NCBI GenBank assembly: GCA_903825285.1
Contig: CAIJZY010000046.1
Location: forward strand, 124,001 to 188,000
Source: an uncultured Opitutia bacterium
GTDB lineage: Bacteria > Verrucomicrobiota > Verrucomicrobiia > Opitutales > Opitutaceae
Direction of reading: 5' to 3'
Length of the DNA stretch: 64,000 nt
Positions 1 through 8,567 of this stretch are shown piece by piece; within the stretch, counting starts at the first letter, position 1, and each line of letters starts with the position of its first letter. The position numbers and the translations under genes are program-made. Below the pieces are notes generated by a model. It did not search any database. It was not told the origin of the DNA and saw only the letters and a program-made list of their open reading frames with translations.

Positions 1-67
1 CGCGCACTAGAATTCACTTCGGCGTTCGACGTTGGGTGTTCGATGTTCGGCGTTCGTCCGTCCCTGT
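1..67. repeat. Half of a 'GTTCGACGTT' palindromic intergenic repeat
   Basis: The first 60 bases carry tandem variants of CGTTCGACGTT, TTCGATGTTCGG and CGTTCG preceded by GAATTCACTTC. The same wording, with GGAATCACTTCGACGTTCGG, forms the right arm of the inverted repeat at 6874-6985, so the window probably begins inside a second copy whose left arm lies outside. It sits just past the stop codon of the minus-strand arabinofuranosidase, where it could act as a transcription end. Confidence 0.6.
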
Positions 68-1582
68 CTAAAGCGTCACCACCGCAAGGCTCGCCGGCGG
101 CAGCGTGGCGGTCAGTCGCCCGCCCGCGAAACGAAACTCGGTCCACGCGCGGCTCGCGACCCGGTCCGGCGCATCGGGCGTATTGCAGTCGGTCAGGGCC
201 GGCGCCGTGAGGATCCGCCCGCTGGGCCGCGCCGACGCGGCCAGGCCGGTGAACGCCAGCTCGACCTCGACCGGCTCGGTCGGGTCGGTGTGCGCGAGCG
301 TGACCGTGACTTTCCCGTCGTCCGCAAGCGACGCCGAGGCCGACACGCGCGGGTAGGGCAGGCCGTCGTGCGTGAGCAGCGCGGCGTCCGTCGTGACCGG
401 CAGCCGGCGGGCATCCTGGTGCGGGACGTAGAGGTGAAACGCGTGCCAGGTCGGCGTGCGGATGGTCTGCGCGCCGAACGTGAGCAGCACGGAATGGAGC
501 ACGTTGGCGACCTGGGCGGCGTTGGCCATGTGGACGCGGTCGGCGTGGTGGATGAACGCGTCAAACGTGAGCGCGGAAAGCAGCGCGTCGCGGATGGTCT
601 GCTGCTGGAACAGCGTGCTCGTCCGCGCGCCGGGCTCGGGCGCGTACCAGGAGCCCCATTCGTCCACCACCAGCTTCACGCGCTTGGCCGGGTCGTGGCG
701 GTCCATGATCGCGGCGTGCCGCGCGATGAGGTCGTCGATGTACCAGCCATGGGCCATGACGGTCCGCCACTCGGCGGGCGTGAACGTCGTGGCGCGCAGG
801 GCCTGCGGGACGCGCCCGGGCGGGACGCCGCCGTTCATGTAGTAGTGGAGCGAGAGCCCGTCCATGACGTTGGGGTTGAACCGCGGGGCGGAGCACTCGC
901 GCATCAGCACCTCGGTCCAGTGGAAGTCGTCGAGCCCCGGCCCGGTGGCGATGCGGAAGAGCGCGGATTTCTCGTAGCTGCCGAGGTAGTTCGCGTAGCG
1001 TCGGAACTCGTCGGCGTAGTGCTCGGCGCGCATCAGCCCGCCGCAGCCCCAGCTCTCGTTGCCCACGCCCCAGTAGCGCACGCCGAACGGCGCCGGGTGG
1101 CCGTGCGCGGCGCGCTCGTCGGCCAGCCCCGTGCCGGTGGGGGCGTTGAGGTACTCGACCCAGTCGCGCATCTCCTGGACCGTGCCGGAGCCGAGATTCC
1201 CGCAGATGACGGGCTCGGTGCCGGCCTGCGCGCATAAGTCGAGGAACTCATGCGTGCCAAAGGCGTTGGTCTCGATCTGGCCCCACGTGTCGTTGCGCAT
1301 GCGCGGGCGCGCGGCCCGCGGGCCGATGCCGTTGCGCCAGTGGTACGCGTCCGCAAAGCAGCCGCCCGGCCAGCGGAGGTTCGGCATCCGGATCTCGCGC
1401 AGCGCCGCGATTGCGTCGCGTCGGACCCCGCGCACGTGCGGGATCGCCGAGTCCTCGCCGACCCAGAGGCCGTCGTAGATGCACGACCCGAGGTGCTCGG
1501 CGAACTGGCCGAAGAGGTGGCGGCTGATCTTCAGCCCGGGCTGGTCGGCGGCGACGGCCAGGGCGATGCGGGAGGCGTTCAT
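68..1582 (-). CDS. abfA: Alpha-N-arabinofuranosidase, GH51, cytoplasmic
   Basis: Predicted retaining exo-enzyme that removes terminal alpha-L-arabinofuranosyl residues from arabinan or arabinoxylan oligosaccharides. The 504-aa protein has the usual GH51 length. The GNESWGCGG motif carries the likely acid/base Glu176 and DEWGSWY the likely nucleophile Glu308; the N-terminal 'DRHLFGQFAEHLG'-type entry to the barrel is also present as ISRHLFGQFAEHLG. The ATG at 1582 was chosen because the reading frame further upstream has no family similarity and runs into the divergent promoter. There is no signal peptide, unlike the second GH51 at 45576-47129, so it probably acts on imported oligomers. It is divergent from the esterase/amidohydrolase operon across about 80 bases. 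Confidence 0.93.
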   Translation of the reverse strand: MNASRIALAVAADQPGLKISRHLFGQFAEHLGSCIYDGLWVGEDSAIPHVRGVRRDAIAALREIRMPNLRWPGGCFADAYHWRNGIGPRAARPRMRNDTWGQIETNAFGTHEFLDLCAQAGTEPVICGNLGSGTVQEMRDWVEYLNAPTGTGLADERAAHGHPAPFGVRYWGVGNESWGCGGLMRAEHYADEFRRYANYLGSYEKSALFRIATGPGLDDFHWTEVLMRECSAPRFNPNVMDGLSLHYYMNGGVPPGRVPQALRATTFTPAEWRTVMAHGWYIDDLIARHAAIMDRHDPAKRVKLVVDEWGSWYAPEPGARTSTLFQQQTIRDALLSALTFDAFIHHADRVHMANAAQVANVLHSVLLTFGAQTIRTPTWHAFHLYVPHQDARRLPVTTDAALLTHDGLPYPRVSASASLADDGKVTVTLAHTDPTEPVEVELAFTGLAASARPSGRILTAPALTDCNTPDAPDRVASRAWTEFRFAGGRLTATLPPASLAVVTL

Positions 1583-1662
1583 GCGCGGGGGAGGGCGAAA
1601 AACTAGCCTTGGCTCTTGCGCCGCGCCGCGCCAATTGTCCAGCCCGGCATGGTTTCCCCCGC

Positions 1663-3702
1663 ATGACCCCCGCGCCCCTCCACCTGCCACCTGCCCCGGG
1701 CAGCGACCTGCGTGGCATGCTGCGGCAGCGAATCGTGGCGACCGCGCTCGGGCAGCTTGCCACTGCCGCGCAGGCGCGGGACCGGCTCTCGTCCGCGGCG
1801 CAGTGGCGGATCCACGCCGCGGGTATTCGGCGGCGGTTCGCGGCGGCGGTGGACCATCCCGCCCTGCGCCGCGCGCCGACGTGGCGCGAGCGGCCGCGCG
1901 GCGCGCGCGACTGCGGCGAATTTTCCATCGAGAACCTCCTCGTCGAGTCGCTGCCCGGCTCGTGGATGAATGTCACGGTATGGAAGCCCGACCCGCGCCG
2001 CTGGGCGCCGCCTTGGCCTGCCGTGGTCACGCCCGTCGGGCACAACGGCAAGTACCACCCCAGCGAGCAGCACCCGCCGCAGGTGTTCGCCGCCAACGGC
2101 TACCTCACCGTGTCGTTCGACCCGCCGGGGTTCGGGGAGAAGGCACGGGGCAACAACCATTTTGACGACGGCGTGCGCGGCTACGTGGCGGGCGTGAATC
2201 CGCTGACGTTCTTCCTCGCCGACGCGCTGCGGGCCGTCGACTACGTGCTCTCGCGGCCCGACGTCGACGGGCGTCCGGGCGTGGCGATGACCGGCGTGTC
2301 GGGCGGCGGCTTCACCACGATCTGCTGCGCGCTGCTCGACCCGCGCGTGACGGTGATCGGACCCTCGTGCTTCGGCCTGCCCGACGCGATCCACCCGATC
2401 CGGAACGGCTATGCGGGGTGTCCCGAGACCCTCTGGTTCCGGCGGTACGCCGAGGGCCTCGGCCTGGACGACCTGCTGATCGGTGCGCGCTTCCGCCCCA
2501 TGCTGCTCATGGCGGGCCGCGACGACAGCGTGCTGTCCGCGCGGCACCTGCGCGCGCTCGCGGCGCCGGTGCGGACTGCCTACGCGGCCGCGGGTCAGGC
2601 GGAGAAATTTCGCGTGCTGGTGGACGACTGCGGTCACGAGTACACCGCAGCCCAGGCCCGGGCATTCGTCGCGTGGATGCGCCGCTGGCAAACACCGCGC
2701 GCCCCGCGCCGCCCCATCCAGATGCCGCGTCGGCTGCAACTGCTCGAGGAGGCCGACCTGCGCGGGTCACCGCCGTTCGGGCTGTGCATGGCCAGCGCGG
2801 CCGCGGCGGCAGCGCGGGCTCCGCGGATAGCAACGTTGTCATCGGCCCGGCGCGGGCTCGCGCGGCTCATCCCTGACTGGCCGGCCCAGCGCCGCCGCGG
2901 ACTGCGCGCGCACACGGCGGGCGGGCCGATGACGCTGTGGACGCACACCTTCCAGGAATTCAGCCTGCGCGACGGCCCGGCGTGGGAGCTGCCGGCGACG
3001 CTGCTGCGGCCGCCGGCGGGCGGGGCGGGCGTGCTGGTGTTCTTCGATGACCGCGGGCGCTGGACAGCGCTGCAGCAGTGGGGCTGGCTCAACCGCGCGG
3101 CGGGGGTCTTTGCCCGCGGCGGCCGGCCGCGGAGCGTGCTGTCGGTGGACCTGCCGGGCTGGGGTGACACGCGTCCGCTGCCGTCGCCCTTCGACGTCGT
3201 GGGGTGGGGCGGCGTGGACCGCTGGACCGGCTACGTCAGCGCCGCGACCGGCGAGTCGGTGATGGCGATGCGGCTGCGCGACGCGGTGCGCGCGGTGGAT
3301 TTCGTGCAGCGGACGTGGCGGGTGCCGGCGGCGCGCATCGTGGTTGGCGGCCACGGCCTCGGTGCGACCGTGGCGGGCCTGGCGGCGTGCCTGCACGGCC
3401 GGCTCGGCGGCGCGCTGCTGCTGGAGCCGCTCACGGCGTTCGCGGACCTCGCCACGGCGGCCCGGCCGGCGTGGCCGCACGACGCGTATTTTCCCCGCAT
3501 CCTTGACGCGGCGGACCTGCCCGCCGCGCTCGCGCTGCAGCCGGCGCCGGTGCTCGTGGTCGGTCCGCGCGACGGCGAGCGGACACTGCTCGGGCGCCGC
3601 GCGGCGGCGGTGTTCCGCGGGCGCCGCGTGGCGGTGCTGCCCGCCGCGTTTTCCGGCTCGACGGAGCCGGCGGTGCTGGACTGGCTGGCGCAGAGGACCT
3701 GA
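1663..3702 (+). CDS. Two-domain alpha/beta-hydrolase, putative carbohydrate esterase
   Basis: The 679-aa protein has two alpha/beta-hydrolase domains in tandem. The first resembles acetylxylan-esterase-like Abhydrolase families: it shows the nucleophile elbow GVSGGG with Ser213, an acid in GRDDSV (Asp287/288) and a histidine in CGHEY (His325), i.e. a full triad. The second half (about residues 430-679) keeps the fold signature but its elbow reads GGHGLGA, with glycine where the serine should be, so it may be catalytically dead. No signal peptide is evident. The ATG at 1663 is preferred over in-frame codons upstream because similarity begins there. It leads a three-gene operon with two amidohydrolases (3-base gap to the next gene). 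The exact ester substrate cannot be read from the sequence. Confidence 0.75.
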   Translation: MTPAPLHLPPAPGSDLRGMLRQRIVATALGQLATAAQARDRLSSAAQWRIHAAGIRRRFAAAVDHPALRRAPTWRERPRGARDCGEFSIENLLVESLPGSWMNVTVWKPDPRRWAPPWPAVVTPVGHNGKYHPSEQHPPQVFAANGYLTVSFDPPGFGEKARGNNHFDDGVRGYVAGVNPLTFFLADALRAVDYVLSRPDVDGRPGVAMTGVSGGGFTTICCALLDPRVTVIGPSCFGLPDAIHPIRNGYAGCPETLWFRRYAEGLGLDDLLIGARFRPMLLMAGRDDSVLSARHLRALAAPVRTAYAAAGQAEKFRVLVDDCGHEYTAAQARAFVAWMRRWQTPRAPRRPIQMPRRLQLLEEADLRGSPPFGLCMASAAAAAARAPRIATLSSARRGLARLIPDWPAQRRRGLRAHTAGGPMTLWTHTFQEFSLRDGPAWELPATLLRPPAGGAGVLVFFDDRGRWTALQQWGWLNRAAGVFARGGRPRSVLSVDLPGWGDTRPLPSPFDVVGWGGVDRWTGYVSAATGESVMAMRLRDAVRAVDFVQRTWRVPAARIVVGGHGLGATVAGLAACLHGRLGGALLLEPLTAFADLATAARPAWPHDAYFPRILDAADLPAALALQPAPVLVVGPRDGERTLLGRRAAAVFRGRRVAVLPAAFSGSTEPAVLDWLAQRT

Positions 3703-3705
3703 CGC

Positions 3706-4464
3706 ATGACCCCGCTCAAGCTCATCGCCGGCGACACCCTGGTCGGTCTGCCCCGCAAGCCCTTCGAGCGCTTCACCCCCGACGCGGCGGACCTCGACCG
3801 CGAGTTGGAGCGGCTGGAGATCGCGGCGGCGGTCGTGCGGCACCGGCAGTGCATCGAGAATTTTCCGTACTGGGGCAACGAGGCGCTGTGGCGCGAGGCG
3901 GCGGGGCGTCCCCGGTGGATCCCGGCGCCGTGCCTGACCCCCGACGGCGCGCCGGACGAGCATGCGCTGGACGCGACGTTCGCGCGCGAGCTCGCGCGCG
4001 GCATGCGCATCGCGTGGATGAGCCCGCGGGAGCACATGTACTCGGCGCGCCCCTGGTGCGCCGGCCCGCTCTACGCGGCGTGCACCGCGGCGCGGCTGCC
4101 GCTGCTGGTGGACTACCGCGGCGTCACGCTCGACGAGATTGACGAGATCCTGGGCGCCTATCCGAAGCTGCGGCTCGTTGTGACGCAGGTGCCGCGGTAT
4201 GGCCGCCATCGTTCGCTGTACGCGCTGCTCGCGCGGCACGCGGGCCTGCATCTCTGCCTCAGCAGCGCGTACTCGGTGCACGAGGGGCTGCCGGACCTCG
4301 TGGCAATGTTCGGCCCGGACCGTTTCCTCTGGGGCACGTCGTATCCCGAGGCGGAGGGCGGAGCCTCGGTCACGCTGCTGGCCTACGCGCCGCTGGCGCC
4401 GGCCGCGAAGGCGGCGATCGCGCACGGCAACCTGGAGCGCCTGCTCGCGGAGGTGACCCCATGA
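3706..4464 (+). CDS. Amidohydrolase-like protein lacking metal ligands
   Basis: The 252-aa protein resembles the small TIM-barrel amidohydrolase (Amidohydro_2) family by its length, by 'YPKLRLVVTQVPRYG' in the position of the usual 'YPxLRxxLxH' strand, and by FLWGTSYPEAEGG in place of the usual FGSDxP ending. The N-terminal metal-binding HxH is missing (the strand reads LIAGDTLVG) and the terminal Asp is replaced, so a metal-dependent hydrolase activity is doubtful. It starts 3 bases after the esterase stop and its stop overlaps the start of a complete paralogue, suggesting that the two are translated together and may form a heteromer. Function unknown. Confidence 0.6.
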   Translation: MTPLKLIAGDTLVGLPRKPFERFTPDAADLDRELERLEIAAAVVRHRQCIENFPYWGNEALWREAAGRPRWIPAPCLTPDGAPDEHALDATFARELARGMRIAWMSPREHMYSARPWCAGPLYAACTAARLPLLVDYRGVTLDEIDEILGAYPKLRLVVTQVPRYGRHRSLYALLARHAGLHLCLSSAYSVHEGLPDLVAMFGPDRFLWGTSYPEAEGGASVTLLAYAPLAPAAKAAIAHGNLERLLAEVTP

Positions 4465-5255
4465 AGGCCCCGGATGCATGGGCCGAGGCGGGCCGCGCGG
4501 GGCGTCCGATCACCGGCGAGCTCGTGATCGATGCGCATGCGCATTTCGGGCACGGCCCGGATTTCCCGATCGTGCGTCCGACGGCGGAGGCGCTCATCGC
4601 CTCGATGGACCGGCTGGGCATCCGCTGCTCGGGCGTGAGCTCGATCCCGGCGATCTTCGGCGACGCGGAGCAGGGCAACGCGCTCGTGGCGGACGCGGTG
4701 CGCCGTTATCCGGAGCGGATTTTTGGCTACCTCGTGGTGGACGTCGGTTATCCCGACAAGGTCGCGGCCCAGCTGGCCGGCGGCCGGGCGGCGGGTTTCC
4801 GCGGGCTCAAGGTATGGTCGTACGGGGCGCGTCCCGGCCTCCCGTACAACCACCCGAACTACGCGCCCGTGTTCGCGCACGCCAACGAGCACGCGCTGCC
4901 GGTGCTGGCGCATGTGTTCGGTCCGGAGCTCGATGAGCTCGAGGCGCACATCCGGCACTACCCGCGCATCCGCTGGCTGCTGGCGCATGTCGGCTCGGCC
5001 GAGCTCGACCAATACCTCCGCTTCGCGCGCGAGTTTCCGACCGTGTACCTCGAGCTGTGCCTCTCGGCGTGCCCGCGCGGGCTTGTCGAGCAGCTGGTGG
5101 CGGCGGGGTTGGAGGACAAGATCATCTGGGGCAGCGACGCGGTCTTCCTGGACCAGGCGTCGCAGCTCGGCCGCGTGCTGTTCGCGGATATTTCCCCCGA
5201 GGCCAAGCGCAAGATCCTCGGGCGCAACGCCCAGAAGGCGCTGGGGATGGAGTGA
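4461..5255 (+). CDS. Amidohydrolase family protein (Amidohydro_2)
   Basis: A 264-aa TIM-barrel metal hydrolase. Visible ligands are the N-terminal HxH (DAHAHFG), GLKVW, the mid-barrel histidines in LAHVFG and LAHVGS, and the C-terminal Asp in WGSDA. Members of this family act as decarboxylases, lactonases or hydrolases on small acids; in sugar-degradation loci they are often lactonase-like, but no specific substrate is supported here. It overlaps the upstream paralogue by four bases (ATGA), indicating translational coupling. It is the last gene of the 1663-5255 operon. Confidence 0.8.
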   Translation: MKAPDAWAEAGRAGRPITGELVIDAHAHFGHGPDFPIVRPTAEALIASMDRLGIRCSGVSSIPAIFGDAEQGNALVADAVRRYPERIFGYLVVDVGYPDKVAAQLAGGRAAGFRGLKVWSYGARPGLPYNHPNYAPVFAHANEHALPVLAHVFGPELDELEAHIRHYPRIRWLLAHVGSAELDQYLRFAREFPTVYLELCLSACPRGLVEQLVAAGLEDKIIWGSDAVFLDQASQLGRVLFADISPEAKRKILGRNAQKALGME

Positions 5256-5345
5256 GGCGGGGAGCGTTCGCCCGTGACCTCCGTCGCCGCCCCACACGGC
5301 TGAAATGTCCTTTGCGCCCGCGCCGCATCGGGGCTTAGTTGGCCC

Positions 5346-6860
5346 ATGGCCCCAACCCCTGCAGCCAAGTCAGCCCGTCGCGTGGAGGCGTTCTCGCTGC
5401 CGCGCTTCCTATTCACCCTCGGCGTGACCCTGGCGGCCCTCGTGGTGCTCGTGAAATGCGTGGCGCCCGACGCCGTGTGGCGGGCGCAGGCGCACGCGAC
5501 GCTTGCCTGGTACGCGGGCGTGTTCCTCGCGGTCACGCTGCTCAACGGCTTCATCGAGTTCGTGTTTCACCGGTACGTGCTGCACCGGCCGGTGGTGCCT
5601 TTTCTTTTCCGCTTCTACCGCCAGCACACGCTGCACCATCGCCTGACGCGCATCGGCCGGCGGCGCACGCCGGGCGGGCGCGAGGTGCCGTTCGTGGAGA
5701 ACCGCTACCCGATCGTGAGTCCCGAGCAGGCCGAGGCCTCGTTCTTCCCGTGGTACACCTTCGCGGTCTTCGCGGCGATCATCACACCGCTGCTGGCCCT
5801 GGCCCAGTGGCTCCTCCCGGCGGGGCCGTGGTTCGTCGCGGGCTACACGGCGTTCGCCGGGTCGCTGCTCGGCTACGAGGTGTTCCACGCCATCGAGCAC
5901 TGGCCGTTCGAGACGTGGGGACCGCTGCTGGAGCATCCGCGCTGGGGCGGCGTCTGGCGGAAAATCTACAGCTTCCACCTGCGGCATCACGCGGTGATCG
6001 ACTGCAACGAGGCCATCTCCGGCTTCCTCACGCTGCCCGTGGCCGACTGGGTGCTCGGCACCTGCGTGCTGCCGCGGACGCTCTACCGCGACGGCGCGGA
6101 GTGGCAGGAATCAGAATTCACTCGTCCGCGTCCCGGCGCGCTGGTCCGGTGGTGCGACGCGCGGGCCGACGCGATCATCCGGCGCCGGCGGACCCAGGCG
6201 CTGGCCGTCCGGCCCGCCCCCGCGCCCGCCTACACGCGCGGCGAGCAGGTGGCGCACGTGCTCACGCACGGGTTCGGCCTGGCGGGCAGCGTCGCGGTGG
6301 CGGTCATTCTGGTGACCCTCGCCGCGCTGCACGGCAATGCGCGCGAGGTCGTGAGCGTCGTGCTCTTCGGCTCGGCGCTGGTCGGGCTCTATGCGGCGTT
6401 CGCGAGTTTCCGCCGCACGCGTCCGGCCGGCCGCAAGCTGTTCCAGGCCCGCAACCACGCGGCGATCTTCCTGCTCATCGCGGGCACCGCCACGCCGTTC
6501 CTGCTCAACGGCGTCCGCGGACCGTGGGGCTGGAGCCTGTGCGCGGTGGTGTGGGGTCTGTGTCTGACCGGCGGACTATTCCGGCTGTGCTGCACGGGAC
6601 CGCTGCGTGCGGTGGCGACGTTCGCCTATCTCGGGCTCGGCGTGCTGGCGCTGATCGCGATCAAGCCGCTCCTGGCCAGCCTGCCGCCCGGCGCGCTCTG
6701 GCTGCTGTTCGGCGGCGCGGTCAGTTACCTGGGCGGGACACTATTCCACCGCTGGCCGCAGCTCCGCTATCATCAGGTCGCGCGCCACGTCTGCGCCTTC
6801 GGCGGCAGTGCGTGTCACCTGGTCGCGCTGCTGGTCTTTGTGCTGCCGAGCGCGGGGTGA
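5346..6860 (+). CDS. Fusion of fatty-acid-hydroxylase-like domain and hemolysin III/PAQR domain
   Basis: A 504-aa integral membrane protein made of two unrelated membrane modules. Residues 1 to about 250 resemble the sterol desaturase/fatty acid hydroxylase superfamily: clusters H75-x4-H80, H94-xx-HH98, H181-x3-H185 and H211-xx-HH215 could hold a di-iron centre. Residues from about 296 to the end (RGEQVAHVLTHGFGL ... AAIFLLIAGTATPFLL ... FHRWPQLRYHQVARHVCAFGGSACHL) match hemolysin III/PAQR proteins, with the conserved histidines of that fold. Both parts are full length and in one frame with no internal break. It is monocistronic and followed by a convergent palindromic repeat. A role in membrane lipid modification or sensing is an inference. 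Confidence 0.85.
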   Translation: MAPTPAAKSARRVEAFSLPRFLFTLGVTLAALVVLVKCVAPDAVWRAQAHATLAWYAGVFLAVTLLNGFIEFVFHRYVLHRPVVPFLFRFYRQHTLHHRLTRIGRRRTPGGREVPFVENRYPIVSPEQAEASFFPWYTFAVFAAIITPLLALAQWLLPAGPWFVAGYTAFAGSLLGYEVFHAIEHWPFETWGPLLEHPRWGGVWRKIYSFHLRHHAVIDCNEAISGFLTLPVADWVLGTCVLPRTLYRDGAEWQESEFTRPRPGALVRWCDARADAIIRRRRTQALAVRPAPAPAYTRGEQVAHVLTHGFGLAGSVAVAVILVTLAALHGNAREVVSVVLFGSALVGLYAAFASFRRTRPAGRKLFQARNHAAIFLLIAGTATPFLLNGVRGPWGWSLCAVVWGLCLTGGLFRLCCTGPLRAVATFAYLGLGVLALIAIKPLLASLPPGALWLLFGGAVSYLGGTLFHRWPQLRYHQVARHVCAFGGSACHLVALLVFVLPSAG

Positions 6861-6873
6861 AACCTAGCGGTCT

Positions 6874-6985
6874 AACGCCGAACATCGAACGCCCAACTCC
6901 CAACACCCAAGGATCGCCCCGCGGCGCAGCCGCGCGCTGGAATCACTTCGACGTTCGGCGTAGGATGTTGGGCGTTCGACGTTCG
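6874..6985. repeat. Palindromic 'GTTCGACGTT' repeat between convergent genes
   Basis: The left arm (6874-6907, AACGCCGAACATCGAACGCC...) and right arm (6950-6985, GACGTTCGGCG...GTTCGACGTTCG) are imperfect inverted copies around a GC-rich centre. It lies between the ends of two convergent genes and matches the half copy at 1-67. It could fold into a long hairpin in either transcript. Confidence 0.7.
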
Positions 6986-7003
6986 TGCGGTTGAAGGGAG
7001 GGC

Positions 7004-7645
7004 CTAGGCCCCTCCCGGCGGCGGCTTCTGCGTCGCCGGCATCGCGAACGGGAAGGGCACGGCAGACAGCCCGCGGCCGGGCGTCTCGCGCCAGCAGACG
7101 ATCTCGGGCTCGCGGCGGGGCACGGGCGGCGTGGGGCCGGCCGGCCAGCCGACGACGATGGGCATGACCGCGGTGTAGCGCACGGGAACACCGAGCTCGT
7201 TCTTGATCTCCGGGAGGTCGAGCCAGCGCCGGGCAAAGCCGATCGGGCACGTGCCGAGCCCGAGGCCGTGGGCGGCCAGCATCAGGTTCTGCGCGGCGAG
7301 ACAGCAGTCCTCGATCGGGTCGAACTTGGCCGGCTTGGCGTAGATGACGACCAGCGTGCCCGCGTCGTGAAACACGTTGAAGCCGGGCCGGCTGAACTCG
7401 TCGGACAGGTGGTGCATCGCGAGGTCGCGCGGCAGGTGGGCCAGCATGAAGACCTTGGCGCGCTCGGACATCTCGGCGAGCAGGTCCTGGCCGCGGACGA
7501 TGCCGAAGGCCCAGGGCTGCTGGTTCACGGCGCTGGGCGCGTGCAGGGCGGCCTTGAGCAGCAGCTCAAGGGCGGTCGTGGGGACCGGGTCGGGGGTGTA
7601 GTGGCGCACCGCGCGACGTTGGTAGATGGCGTCGGTGAGTTCCAT
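7004..7645 (-). CDS. Nitroreductase family protein
   Basis: A 213-aa FMN-dependent NAD(P)H oxidoreductase of the nitroreductase superfamily. The N-terminal FMN-binding segment QRRAVRHYTPDPVP, the SAVNQQPW motif, and the C-terminal GLGLGTCPIGFAR segment are typical. The start at 7645 (MELTDAIYQRRAVR) aligns with the family start; the long in-frame extension upstream is low-complexity and unlikely to be coding. The C-terminal tail after GWPAG is proline- and arginine-rich. The physiological substrate is unknown. It lies downstream of the universal stress protein on the same strand, compatible with co-expression under stress, though 146 bases separate it from the small ORF before it. Confidence 0.88.
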   Translation of the reverse strand: MELTDAIYQRRAVRHYTPDPVPTTALELLLKAALHAPSAVNQQPWAFGIVRGQDLLAEMSERAKVFMLAHLPRDLAMHHLSDEFSRPGFNVFHDAGTLVVIYAKPAKFDPIEDCCLAAQNLMLAAHGLGLGTCPIGFARRWLDLPEIKNELGVPVRYTAVMPIVVGWPAGPTPPVPRREPEIVCWRETPGRGLSAVPFPFAMPATQKPPPGGA

Positions 7646-7790
7646 GGGGTGGCGGCGTAACCGCAGCGTAACCCCTCGCGCGCCGGAAGGGGAGACGAAT
7701 CGGCGGGGCGTCCGGGGGCGCGGGACGGCGGTGGTTTGACGGGTGGGGACAGAGGAGCGCCGGTGGCCCGCGGCCGGCGCGACGCGGGGA

Positions 7791-7997
7791 TTACGGGACC
7801 TTGGCGACCGGGGCCGGCGGGATCGCGGCGGGCTTGGCGCAATCCACGCGGGTGGGATTCGTGCCGTCGCCCAGCTCGAGCAGGTCCGCCGCCCACGGAT
7901 GACGGAAGGCGGCGGGCTCACCACGGGCCGCCGGACGAATGGCGGCCGACGGGGCGGTGGCGGAGGCGGAGCGATGGCGGGTCGGGGACTTGGGCAT
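7791..7997 (-). CDS. Small hypothetical protein, 68 aa
   Basis: A short frame beginning 11 bases after the universal stress protein stop, on the same strand. It encodes a basic, Ala/Pro-rich peptide with a more protein-like middle (PWAADLLELGDGTNPTR). Most third codon positions are G or C, as in neighbouring genes. No motif or homologue was recognised and no clear ribosome binding site is visible, so it may be chance. Confidence 0.35.
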   Translation of the reverse strand: MPKSPTRHRSASATAPSAAIRPAARGEPAAFRHPWAADLLELGDGTNPTRVDCAKPAAIPPAPVAKVP

Positions 7998-8008
7998 GGG
8001 GAGGAAAA

Positions 8009-8470
8009 TTACGGGTGGCCCTCGGTCTGGGCGCCGCGCGGGATGACCAGCACGGGGCAGTGCGCCTTCTTCAGGATGCCCTGCGTCGTGCTGCCGACGA
8101 ACAGGTCGTACAGGGCGCCATGGCCGTGGGAACCCACGACGAGGTAGGCGGCGTCCATGGCCTCGGCACGGTCGAGGACCGTTGGCACCGGCTGGCCGGT
8201 CTCGCGGACCACCTCGACGGGCCGGTCAGGCTTCGTGTAGAGTCTCGCCAGCTCGGCCAGCTTGCGGTCGGCGAACTTTTCGCCCGAGACGACGGCTGCG
8301 GCCATCTGGCCGGCGTCGAAGGCATAATACTCATTCATGACCACGGGCGGCGGCTGGACCACATGCAGCAGGGTCAAGCGGCCCCCGATCTGATCCGCCA
8401 GGGTGCACGCGGCCTCGCAGACCCGCGTGGTGGCGGCCGAGAAATCGACGGGCACCAGGATCGTTTTCAT
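8009..8470 (-). CDS. Universal stress protein, UspA family
   Basis: A single Usp domain of 153 aa. It begins with the typical KTILVPVDFS strand and carries the ATP-binding signature G-x2-G-x9-GS near the C-terminus (GSHGHGALYDLFVGSTTQG), followed by CPVLVIP. The complete motif suggests the ATP-binding subgroup. Such proteins act in the cytoplasm in stress survival. It lies 97 bases downstream of an oxidoreductase gene on the same strand; that gap may hold its own promoter. Confidence 0.93.
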   Translation of the reverse strand: MKTILVPVDFSAATTRVCEAACTLADQIGGRLTLLHVVQPPPVVMNEYYAFDAGQMAAAVVSGEKFADRKLAELARLYTKPDRPVEVVRETGQPVPTVLDRAEAMDAAYLVVGSHGHGALYDLFVGSTTQGILKKAHCPVLVIPRGAQTEGHP

Positions 8471-8567
8471 GACGCCCGCAGGGTAGACCCTCGGGCGGGA
8501 AATAGCTGCGCGGATATTGCTCTGTGCTCGGCGGAATTTGCCGGCGGCGCCGGCCGCCCGCGCGGGC

